A stretch of DNA of 64,000 bases from Paraburkholderia phenazinium (GTDB lineage Bacteria > Pseudomonadota > Gammaproteobacteria > Burkholderiales > Burkholderiaceae). Made by a program: the position numbers and the translations under genes. Below the pieces are notes generated by a model that was given only the letters and a program-made list of their open reading frames with translations, searched no databases and was not told the DNA's origin. How positions within the stretch are numbered: the first letter of the stretch is position 1; the number at the start of each line of letters is the position of its first letter. The DNA is taken from assembly GCF_900141745.1 (NCBI RefSeq), contig NZ_FSRM01000002.1:1674001-1738000 (forward strand). The letters run 5' to 3'. Of the stretch, positions 57,239-64,000 are shown in pieces.

Positions 57239-57270
57239 TGGTTGAACCAAAGACGTTAATGGTATAACCT
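57239..57270. promoter_or_regulatory. Two further operators, same 21-bp phasing
   Basis: TGGTtgaACCA at 57239-57249 (within TTTGGTtgaACCAAA) and TGGTataACCt at 57260-57270 have centres at 57244 and 57265, again 21 bp apart. They lie 68-99 bp upstream of the FAH-family gene, so the rightward gene appears to share control with the leftward aldolase operon. Confidence 0.72.
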
Positions 57271-57337
57271 TGGTTTCGAGGGCGAGATGTCGCCATCACC
57301 AATGAACACGGTTACCCCCCAAGAGCAAAGGATAAAG

Positions 57338-58285
57338 ATGAAGATCGTTAATTTCACAGTCGACGGCCAGCGTCGACTTGGTTTTCTGGTCGACGACAAG
57401 ATTGTCGATCCGCTAGCGACCAAGATTGGAGCAAGATCGGAGAACAGCGCTCTGTTGGCTGATACCTCTAGCTTCATTCGTTCCGGCGCGGCTGGCCGGG
57501 AAGTGGCGAACGCAATTGTGGGTTCGGGCGAGGGCAGGCATTCGCTTGGTGACGTGCGATTGACCTCGCCGATTTTGCCTTCGACTATTCTCTGCAGTGG
57601 TAGCAACTATCGCGCGCACAACGCCGAAAAGGTGGGCGCTCCTATCAGCGGCAAAGAACCCGAGTTTTTTGTGATGACGTCGGACTGCGTGGTAGGACCG
57701 GATGAGCCGATCGTCTACGACCCCGAACTTACACAGAAGCTCGATTGCGAAACCGAACTGGCTATTGTCATCGGTCGGGAGGGTCGACACATTCCGGTTG
57801 AAAAGGCGCTTGATTACGTTTTCGGCTATACGGTCGCCAACGACGTCACCGCCCGGGATCGGCAGGTTCGCCAATCGCCTGAAGGTTTCACGTGGTACGA
57901 AGTAGGTCGTGGCAAAGCCTTCGACAGTAGTTCGCCGCTAGGACCGTCCATTGTCACTGCTGATGAGATCGGCGATCCGCAGACCCTGATGCTGCGTACC
58001 CGGATCAATGGAGAGTTGCGTCAATCAAGCCCGACTTCAGACATGATCTGGACGTGCGCAGACCTGATTCATTTCTTCTCGATCAACTTCACTCTGCGTC
58101 CCGGTATGGTCATCCTGACCGGAACGCCCGCAGGCACAGCCTGGTCAACCGACGCCGAACTCGGCGGAAAGTGGCAAGGTCAGGAGGGATTGGTTGCGGC
58201 GACACGCTATTGCTTGCCAGGCGATGTCATCGAAAATGAAATCGATCGTATCGGCGTTCTGAGGAATGAGGTCGTTCACATCTAA
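57338..58285 (+). CDS. Fumarylacetoacetate hydrolase family protein
   Basis: 315 residues from ATG 57338 (MKIVNFTVDGQRRLG), with AAAGGA upstream; the frame is open to 57287. The FAH core is present: ILCSGSNYRAHNAEK, EPEFFVMTSDCVVGPDE, the metal-binding LDCETELAIVIGR (ExE), YVFGYTVANDVTARDRQ, GPSIVTADEIGDPQ and MVILTGTPAGTA. Members include 2-hydroxyhepta-2,4-diene-1,7-dioate isomerases and 2-keto-4-pentenoate hydratase-like enzymes, which would supply the substrate for MhpE or the HpcH/HpaI aldolase. Confidence 0.9.
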   Translation: MKIVNFTVDGQRRLGFLVDDKIVDPLATKIGARSENSALLADTSSFIRSGAAGREVANAIVGSGEGRHSLGDVRLTSPILPSTILCSGSNYRAHNAEKVGAPISGKEPEFFVMTSDCVVGPDEPIVYDPELTQKLDCETELAIVIGREGRHIPVEKALDYVFGYTVANDVTARDRQVRQSPEGFTWYEVGRGKAFDSSSPLGPSIVTADEIGDPQTLMLRTRINGELRQSSPTSDMIWTCADLIHFFSINFTLRPGMVILTGTPAGTAWSTDAELGGKWQGQEGLVAATRYCLPGDVIENEIDRIGVLRNEVVHI

Positions 58286-58306
58286 ACGCTTCGCGCTGAA
58301 ATTCAA

Positions 58307-58350
58307 GAACAGCCAGATTTTGGCTGTTCGGCGCGGAAAGCAGTGTTTTT
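58307..58350 (+). terminator. Probable terminator after the FAH gene
   Basis: GAACAGCCA at 58307-58315 and TGGCTGTTC at 58321-58329 form a 9-bp stem with a 5-base loop. A T-run follows at 58345-58350, about 15 bases later, so this is less than ideal. Confidence 0.45.
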
Positions 58351-58668
58351 TCTCACATAGCTGAAGGTGGCGGAGTTGCCGGTCGCTCGCTGCATTGAGG
58401 TTACCCGTAAAGCGGTGCGGTGCAGATTGGCGACATCCGCCCCGCACATGGTCCGCATCGGACCCCTGGCACTGTTCGAGGTGGTGATGCCATCTCGATC
58501 ACGTCGGCGATGAACGGCAGAGCTGAAGTGACAGGCTGCACTTCGCTTCATCTGAAATGGAAACAGGCAACATCACGTTGGACCGATCTGCCGTAGAAAT
58601 TAGGAATACTGAAGCAAAAGTGAAGAATTGATAGGCGTTAACCAATTGTGAAACTACTGTAGGAGACG
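58351..58668. other. Intergenic stretch, no gene seen
   Basis: About 320 bases upstream of the AraC gene. No operator or gene was recognised. Confidence 0.4.
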
Positions 58669-59559
58669 ATGATGCCCGAGACATTTGCCATGCACGAAGG
58701 AGCGTTCGGTCGCATTTCGCTGCTGCCACTGCGCACGGGATTGGTTTCCCACGCGCACTCGGAAGCGCATATCGTCTGGTGGCTCGGCGGCGCCGACGCT
58801 GAGGCGAGGATAGGTACGCAGGTTTTCCGCTTTAGCGAAACGCATGCGGTTGCGGTCAAGCCATTCGAACAGCACGACGGGAAGCTTTTGTCGTCAAGTT
58901 CGCCAGCCGTTTTCCTTTCGGTGTATATCAATAAAGAGTGGTTGGACAAAAGGGCCGCGATAACAGGTAGGCCGTTCGTGTTTACCTCCCCTCGTATTGC
59001 CATCAGTCCCGAGTTGCGCGCCAGTCTCTGGAAGGTCTTGGACCTGATAATGTTCCATCCGGAGCTACAAGAGAAGATTGAGGTCGCAGCAGAGGAGCTC
59101 ATTAGTGGTTCAATCCAGACATCGCTGGTTGCACACTCACCGGGTCCGTTGACTGCGGGCGTCCCGCTGCTCAGTCGCAAGTTGAGGTTGGCAATAGTGC
59201 TTATGCGCGAAAGAGTTGATGTGCGCACTACAATCGACGAGATTGCGAGCGAGGCAGGATTGTCGAGAGCACGACTGTTTGCGCTATTCCGCGACCAACT
59301 CAACACTACACCGCAGGTGTTCTGGAGCGCAATTCGCCTTGAAGAGGCGATTCGTAAGCTGGCGATCGGAGATGTACCCTTGATAAACGTCGCCGATGAA
59401 CTGGGATTCTCTGCGGCTAGCAATTTTTCACGCTTTTTCAAGGAGCATACTGGCGTTTCGCCTTCTGACTACAGGCGCGCAGCGACAGCTCCGCGTGCTG
59501 GTATGGCGTGCGACGCCATTGGGAAATTGCTGTACTTTGCGAACGAAAAATTCGCATGA
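58669..59559 (+). CDS. AraC-family transcriptional regulator
   Basis: 296 residues; AGGAG precedes ATG 58669 (an ATG at 58672 is equally possible). The N-terminal cupin-like effector domain (SHAHSEAHIVWWLGGADAEARIG...FRFSETHAVAVKPFEQHDG) is followed by two helix-turn-helix motifs (TTIDEIASEAGLSRARLFALFRDQLNTTP; INVADELGFSAASNFSRFFKEHTGVSPSDYR). The inducer is unknown. It could act on the adjacent FAH/aldolase cluster or on the gene cluster to its right. Confidence 0.92.
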   Translation: MMPETFAMHEGAFGRISLLPLRTGLVSHAHSEAHIVWWLGGADAEARIGTQVFRFSETHAVAVKPFEQHDGKLLSSSSPAVFLSVYINKEWLDKRAAITGRPFVFTSPRIAISPELRASLWKVLDLIMFHPELQEKIEVAAEELISGSIQTSLVAHSPGPLTAGVPLLSRKLRLAIVLMRERVDVRTTIDEIASEAGLSRARLFALFRDQLNTTPQVFWSAIRLEEAIRKLAIGDVPLINVADELGFSAASNFSRFFKEHTGVSPSDYRRAATAPRAGMACDAIGKLLYFANEKFA

Positions 59560-59762
59560 AATTAGTGTTGCTTATTGTATCGATACCATAGCGTAGTAGG
59601 TCTGGAACGAAAGAGCTGGTTTGCTTGCGTTGGCGCGCAACTCCGTAACAGTGTTTTCCGCATTGTGGCGTTTATAAAAAAGATTCGGATATCTAAAATA
59701 TAAATGAAAGTCCATGAACAAAGGTGTTCGTGGCAAGACCGGAAATACGGAGCTAATTTATC
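59560..59762. other. AT-rich intergenic stretch
   Basis: About 200 bases, noticeably AT-richer than the neighbours. It should contain the DUF4148 promoter. No gene seen. Confidence 0.4.
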
Positions 59763-60047
59763 GTGAAGTCCCTCATGCAAGCCATTGTCGTTGCCGGCGT
59801 ATTCGCCATCCCGGTTGCCTCCTTTGCCCAATCAAATGGTCCGCTCACCCGGGCGCAGGTTCGCGCCGAGTTGGTTGAGCTCGAACAAACTGGTTGGCGC
59901 CCAGGCCAGGGTCGAACTACCTATCCGGCGGAAATTCAGGCTGCTGAAGCCAAGGTGGCTGAGAAACACCGTTCGGAAGGGATCGGCGGCGGCGATGTGT
60001 CCGGTTCGTCGGAATCAGGGCCGTCAGCAGTGTCGAAGTCCAACTAG
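59763..60047 (+). CDS. DUF4148 domain-containing secreted protein
   Basis: 94 residues with GTG start at 59763. Signal peptide MKSLMQAIVVAGVFAIPVASFAQ, then the DUF4148 motif LTRAQVRAELVELEQTGWRPGQGRTTYPAEIQAAEAKVA. The tail is Gly/Ser-rich. This family is common in Burkholderiaceae and periplasmic or secreted. No function is known. Confidence 0.88.
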   Translation: MKSLMQAIVVAGVFAIPVASFAQSNGPLTRAQVRAELVELEQTGWRPGQGRTTYPAEIQAAEAKVAEKHRSEGIGGGDVSGSSESGPSAVSKSN

Positions 60048-60449
60048 GACGCGTCGTACCTTTACCCGTTGCGTTTCAATTCCGGACGCCCAGTGAGGAT
60101 GCCAAAAGTGTTTGACCTGAGCATGTAGTCTGGGCGCGCAGTACCCCTGCGCGCATTCCATCCACCCAGTGTGAATGATCCACTGCTGCGATGGTCTATC
60201 AGCTACGAGGCGGAACATGCGGTGAAGCTATCGGGTCCGAATTTACACTTTGCGTTGACATAGGGAAAATTATTTCTGTCGAATCGGATTGTCGGTGTCG
60301 CGGGCGATCGGTCGATTGGGTCGACGCGATTGTCGCTAAACAAGTACACTCTTTCGCAGCTGCGATAGGGTAGAGATCAGTTAAGGCGGTGCGTGCTGCC
60401 TTATGCTCTACGTCGTCGCGTGGTCTTTCTTTCTTACGAAACTTCGAGC
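60048..60449. other. Intergenic stretch, no gene seen
   Basis: About 400 bases between the DUF4148 gene and the second atypical SDR. No convincing frame, operator or terminator. Confidence 0.35.
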
Positions 60450-61193
60450 ATGGGAAACAATCAACTATCCAACGTCACCCTCCAGAAAAGCCGGGTCGTC
60501 GTAGCGGGCGGCACCTCGGGAATTGGCTTTGCTGTGGCCGAAGCTGCGGCGCAAGCCGGAGCCGAGGTCATCATCGCATCAAGCAACCGTGAACGCGTCG
60601 CAGCTGCAGTGGACCGACTGCCTCAAGGCGCTCGCGGAGAGTCGCTCGACTTTACCGACGAGGCACAGGTGAGCGCGTTTTTCACGCGCGTCGGCGCATT
60701 CGACCACCTTGTCTACACGGCCGGTGAAGCGCTGCTCCTGCAAAACCTTGCCGATGTCAGCATTAAGGCTGCGCAGCAGGCTTTCGAAGTGCGCTATTGG
60801 GGTGCGCTCAAGGCCGTTAAATACGGGGCTTCGCTGATTCGCGCGGGTGGCTCTATCACGCTCACAAGCGGAGTGGCGTCGTCGCGCCCGCTGCCTGCCT
60901 GGGCGATCCCGTCGAGCATTCTTGGCGCGATCGAGTCACTGACTCGCACCCTGGCGGTCGAGCTTGCGCCGCTGCGAGTCAACGCCGTAGCGCCCGGTGT
61001 CTTGCGCACGGCCTTGTGGGACAATATGAGTGAAGCTGATCGCAATGGTCTTTATGATCACATCGCCGAAAAGATGCCTGTGCGAAGGGTTGGAGAGGCA
61101 AGCGACGTTGCTCGAACGTATCTTTACCTGATACAACAGGGTTTTAGCACGGGCCAGGTCATTATTGTCGATGGTGGCCACGTGCTGGTCTAA
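60450..61193 (+). CDS. Atypical SDR lacking catalytic Tyr and Lys (paralogue)
   Basis: 247 residues from ATG 60450 (MGNNQLSNVTLQKSRVVVAGG); the frame opens at 60393. Cofactor loop GGTSGIGFAVAEA and HLVYTAGEALL are conserved, and it ends in STGQVIIVDGG. Where YxxxK should be, the sequence is AIPSSILGAIESLTRTLAVELAP: Pro replaces Tyr and Leu replaces Lys by alignment with canonical YSASKAAVxxLTR. It is clearly similar to the SDR at 34947. The substrate is unknown. A panB gene follows 114 bp later. Confidence 0.85.
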   Translation: MGNNQLSNVTLQKSRVVVAGGTSGIGFAVAEAAAQAGAEVIIASSNRERVAAAVDRLPQGARGESLDFTDEAQVSAFFTRVGAFDHLVYTAGEALLLQNLADVSIKAAQQAFEVRYWGALKAVKYGASLIRAGGSITLTSGVASSRPLPAWAIPSSILGAIESLTRTLAVELAPLRVNAVAPGVLRTALWDNMSEADRNGLYDHIAEKMPVRRVGEASDVARTYLYLIQQGFSTGQVIIVDGGHVLV

Positions 61194-61307
61194 CGGACGA
61201 CCACGTACCTCGATCGGGCGTTCTCGTCGACGAAGGCCCTCATCAGCGTCGCACCCGGCAGTCCCATTCCGGCGTTGAAAAAATTTTCTTTAACGACAAC
61301 ATTTTAA

Positions 61308-62135
61308 ATGACCGGCTATCTTCAAGAGAGCAAAAGCGCCGTGCGCAAGGCGACCACAGCACCAGCGCTGATGGACATGAAATTAGCCGGTGAGAAGATT
61401 GCGATGCTGACCTGCTATGACGCAAGCTTTGCTTCGATGATGGACCGCTGTGGAATCGATATGCTGCTGATTGGCGACTCCTTGGGCAACGTGTTGCAAG
61501 GCCAAACCACAACCTTGCCAGTTACCCTCGAAGATGTTGCGTATCACACGGCGTGTGTGTCCCGCGGAAATCGATCTGCGCTGGTAGCCGCTGATATGCC
61601 GTTCGGCACCTACGGGACGCCCGAGTCTGCGTTTGAAGGCGCTGTGAGATTGATGCAGGCGGGCGCACAAATGATCAAACTCGAAGGTGGTGCCTGGTTG
61701 GTCGAAACCGTGAAATTTTTAACGGAACGCAGCATACCCGTGTGTGCCCACCTTGGGTTGACACCGCAATCGGTTCACCGTCTTGGTGGGTTCAAGGTTC
61801 AGGCAAAGAAAGCTGAGGATGTCGAACGATTGAAAGCGGATGCAGTAGCACTCCAGGAGGCGGGCGCATCGTTGATGCTCATTGAAGCGATTCCGGCGAC
61901 GGTGGGCAAAGAACTGACTGACCTGCTTCAAATACCGACCATCGGAATCGGCGCTGGTCCAGACTGTTCCGGTCAGGTCCTTGTAATGCACGACATGTTG
62001 GGAATATTTCCCGGCAAGACCGCTCGCTTCGTGCGTAACTTTATGGATGGAATGCCGAGTATCGAAGCTGCTATCGGCGCCTATATCAAGGCTGTCAAGT
62101 CGAGAGAATTCCCTGCGCCCGAACACTGCTTTTAG
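61308..62135 (+). CDS. panB: 3-methyl-2-oxobutanoate hydroxymethyltransferase
   Basis: 275 residues. Ketopantoate hydroxymethyltransferase makes 2-dehydropantoate from 2-oxoisovalerate and methylene-THF. It shows all core motifs: [28 protein letters not shown] (metal Asp), [36 protein letters not shown] and [22 protein letters not shown]. No panC or panE adjacent, so it may be a second copy or one used in branched-chain keto acid metabolism. The ribosome binding site is weak. Confidence 0.93.
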   Translation: MTGYLQESKSAVRKATTAPALMDMKLAGEKIAMLTCYDASFASMMDRCGIDMLLIGDSLGNVLQGQTTTLPVTLEDVAYHTACVSRGNRSALVAADMPFGTYGTPESAFEGAVRLMQAGAQMIKLEGGAWLVETVKFLTERSIPVCAHLGLTPQSVHRLGGFKVQAKKAEDVERLKADAVALQEAGASLMLIEAIPATVGKELTDLLQIPTIGIGAGPDCSGQVLVMHDMLGIFPGKTARFVRNFMDGMPSIEAAIGAYIKAVKSREFPAPEHCF

Positions 62136-62894
62136 TCCGCATTCGGGATATTGTCAGTCGTTCCGCCACCAGACGGCGGGGCATCAATCCCGCCGCCGTC
62201 GCAATCCATGTTGAGGTTAGGTAGGGGTCTGGACTATGAACTACTGCACATTCGGCGCATGCTCGTCGCGACCAAAGTTCGGCTGCGCACTGGCGCTGGT
62301 CCCAGTCAGCTAGGACTCGGTCGCTTACACATCGTGCGTACGGCGGAGACCAGCTTGAAACGGCTCGATCGTGTACCGCGGCCGGGCCTGCCGTATCCGC
62401 ACTGGATGCAACGCTTCCACGACCGTGACCGTTCCCGGCAGGTGCCACGAACTTTAGTTGTGACCGACGTTTCAACTCGATCACTCAACGGACAATCCTT
62501 TGAACGTGAGAAATAGATTCCGTGCGGTAGTTCGCTTTATCGATTCTTGTGCCGCTTTCTTTGAAGACATCGCTTTGCTGGGCTGGGGTTGCGAGCGCCT
62601 CGACGGTTGCTCCGACTCAGACTGGATCAGTAACCGCAACATAAGACAGCCCCGTGTTGCTCATAGTCTCAGTGTTGCACGACATGTCCCGCTCGCTCGA
62701 CGAGGTGAACGTCGGATTGGCAAACCAGCGTTTTTAAAAGGCATTCGCGCCACCCGGTGCCAAGGCAGTGAGCTGGGACGTCGTGATGCGAGATTGGCGA
62801 GATCATCGCATTCCGCTTGCCGGTCTTCGCGCTCGTGAAGTCAGGCGGCCGCACGTACAGTAGTACCAGGAATGCCTGAGCTTGTGCGTGCAGA
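62136..62894. other. Gene-poor region
   Basis: About 760 bases. Several frames are open for 80-130 codons, but none shows a family motif or a good ribosome binding site. GACGGCGGG (62172-62180) and CCCGCCGCCGTC (62189-62200) can form a GC-rich stem with a 3-base bulge just after panB, without a T-run. Confidence 0.35.
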
Positions 62895-63845
62895 TCAAGG
62901 CGAGTATGCCGGATCGGCAAGCTTGTTTGCCGGCTGCAGGGACGGTGGAATGGCGTCCAGCAGTGTGTCTATCACTACACGCAACTTGTACGGCAGGTAG
63001 CGCGTCCGGGGCCAGATAGCGTGCAACGGGACCATTACCGACGAGGCTTCACCGAGGACGCCGACGAGCGCACCCGACTGCAAATGTTCGTTCACCAGCC
63101 AATACGGGACGTGTGCAAGCCCAGCGCCATCGACAGCAGCGGCAGCTATCGCCCCGATGTCATCAAATCCAATCCTGTGTGCAATTTCCGTTTCCACCTT
63201 ACGTCCAGTGGCGTCCGTCAGTGGCCATGGGAATATCCGACCCCCACGCATATAGTTGATGCCTCGGTGCGCGGTGAGATCGGCAAGGTCACGTGGCGTT
63301 CCGTTGCTCTCGAGATAGGCCGGTGACGCACAAAGTATCATGCGCTGCTCGCCGAGCCGGCGCGCCACAATCGCATCGCTGTCGGCGAGGAGACCGCTGC
63401 GTATTGCGAGATCGATGCCGTCGTCGACGAAGTCGACCAGGCGATCAGTGAAGATCCCTTCAAGCTGGAGTCGCGGATAGCGCTTTGCCAGACTTAGCAA
63501 AACGGGCGTCACGTGCAAACGACCGAAAACTACCGGCGCGCTTACCCGTATCCGACCTACCGGCTCGTCGCGCCCTGCTTCGAGGATTTGCTGCGCGGCG
63601 TTCAGCTCCTCCAGCGCACGGGCACAACGCTCGTAGAAGACCTGGCCGTCGTCAGTCAGGCTCTGGCTGCGCGTTGTTCGCACGAAGAGTCGGGACCCCA
63701 GCCGTGCCTCAAGTCGGGCGATTGATTTGCCTACTGCAGAGCGGGTCAGCCTCAATCGTGCCGCTGCCTGCGCGAAGCTTCCCGCTTCTACTGCAGCCAC
63801 GAAGGCGCTAATTCCGGCCAGCCGATCATGTGAAACAGGTTCCAC
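62895..63845 (-). CDS. LysR-family transcriptional regulator
   Basis: 316 residues. HTH: AGSFAQAAARLRLTRSAVGKSIARLEARLGSRLFVRTTRS. Effector domain: GRIRVSAPVVFGRLHVTPVLLSLAKRYPRLQLEG...DGIDLAIRSG. It belongs to the CrgA-like group often found divergent from an oxidoreductase it controls, and the next gene (63951) fits that pattern. Confidence 0.92.
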   Translation of the reverse strand: MEPVSHDRLAGISAFVAAVEAGSFAQAAARLRLTRSAVGKSIARLEARLGSRLFVRTTRSQSLTDDGQVFYERCARALEELNAAQQILEAGRDEPVGRIRVSAPVVFGRLHVTPVLLSLAKRYPRLQLEGIFTDRLVDFVDDGIDLAIRSGLLADSDAIVARRLGEQRMILCASPAYLESNGTPRDLADLTAHRGINYMRGGRIFPWPLTDATGRKVETEIAHRIGFDDIGAIAAAAVDGAGLAHVPYWLVNEHLQSGALVGVLGEASSVMVPLHAIWPRTRYLPYKLRVVIDTLLDAIPPSLQPANKLADPAYSP

Positions 63846-63902
63846 TTATTGGTTCCATTTTATCTGCATACTGCCGATCAATATGATGCACTCTGTAGTC
63901 CA

Positions 63903-63918
63903 CAGAATCGTTATTCTG
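63903..63918. promoter_or_regulatory. Inverted repeat between LysR and divergent gene
   Basis: CAGAAT at 63903-63908 and ATTCTG at 63913-63918 around a 4-base centre, in the 105-bp divergent spacer. This is where a LysR-type regulator would bind; the T-N11-A pattern is satisfied by several bases. Confidence 0.4.
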
Positions 63919-63950
63919 CGGCTGTCATCATGTTAATACGGAAGAACACC

Positions 63951-64000
63951 ATGCCGCTCTCGATGCAACGTTGGCAATTGCCTGCTTATGGTCGCACAAA
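63951..64000 (+). CDS. Start of zinc-type alcohol dehydrogenase/quinone oxidoreductase (partial)
   Basis: Seventeen codons from ATG 63951 read MPLSMQRWQLPAYGRTX, continuing past the window. QRWQLPAYGR resembles the opening of MDR-family NAD(P)-dependent alcohol dehydrogenases (WQLPAFGRDNL...). GGAAG lies upstream. It is divergent from the LysR gene at 62895. Confidence 0.5.
   Translation, partial: MPLSMQRWQLPAYGRT

Noticed and set aside
62151..62838. Forward and reverse frames of 80-130 codons after panB as genes
   Set aside because: No ribosome binding sites, no family motifs and similar open lengths in several frames at once.

Overview
The window looks like a piece of a secondary replicon (second chromosome or megaplasmid) of a Paraburkholderia/Caballeronia-type betaproteobacterium. 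The evidence is the moderately GC-rich coding sequence, lineage-typical families (DUF3331, DUF4148, a Burkholderia-type porin), several LysR regulators, an MexEF-OprN-like RND pump and many catabolic genes separated by long, decayed intergenic stretches. There are no rRNA or tRNA genes, no CRISPR array and no intact insertion sequence.

Region by region: (1) 1-8 kb: an SDR, a frameshifted thiamine-diphosphate enzyme, a cupin, an orphan branched-chain amino acid type binding protein, a decayed ppnP fragment, a PLP aminotransferase and a LysR regulator. (2) 8.4-11.4 kb: a glutathione-dependent formaldehyde detoxification operon (frmR, adhC/frmA, gfa, fghA). (3) 11.7-15.8 kb: a VanAB-type Rieske O-demethylase pair, and an amidohydrolase-LysR operon. 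VanA/VanB-type demethylation releases formaldehyde, so its position beside frmR-adhC-gfa-fghA makes metabolic sense. (4) 16-18.6 kb: a GST, an EamA exporter and a LysR regulator. (5) 18.9-25.7 kb: a giant Ser/Thr kinase-AAA-GAF-PAS-histidine kinase, its FixJ-like response regulator, and a convergent stand-alone receiver. (6) 26-34.2 kb: DUF3331, a small unknown protein and an RND efflux operon. (7) 34.9-43.5 kb: SDRs, a NIPSNAP protein, a porin gene interrupted by one amber codon, and a four-gene sugar-type ABC importer. (8) 43.5-51 kb: a sparse region with small unknown genes, a quinone reductase, a truncated EAL protein, a GntR regulator and most copies of a degenerate intergenic repeat. (9) 51-59.6 kb: alpha/beta hydrolase, amidohydrolase, HpcH/HpaI aldolase, acetaldehyde dehydrogenase, 4-hydroxy-2-oxovalerate aldolase, FAH-family hydrolase and an AraC regulator, resembling the lower half of a meta-cleavage pathway. 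(10) 59.7-64 kb: DUF4148, an atypical SDR, a panB paralogue, a LysR regulator and the start of a divergent zinc-type dehydrogenase.

The most noteworthy non-gene signals are these. A PdhR/FadR-type operator array sits on both sides of the 56.9-57.3 kb divergent promoter region, with sites exactly 21 bp apart. A family of seven degenerate ~100 bp intergenic repeats lies between 11.5 and 50.7 kb. A candidate structured small RNA ends in an intrinsic terminator at 45.74-45.85 kb. Two homologous SDRs have lost the catalytic Tyr and Lys.
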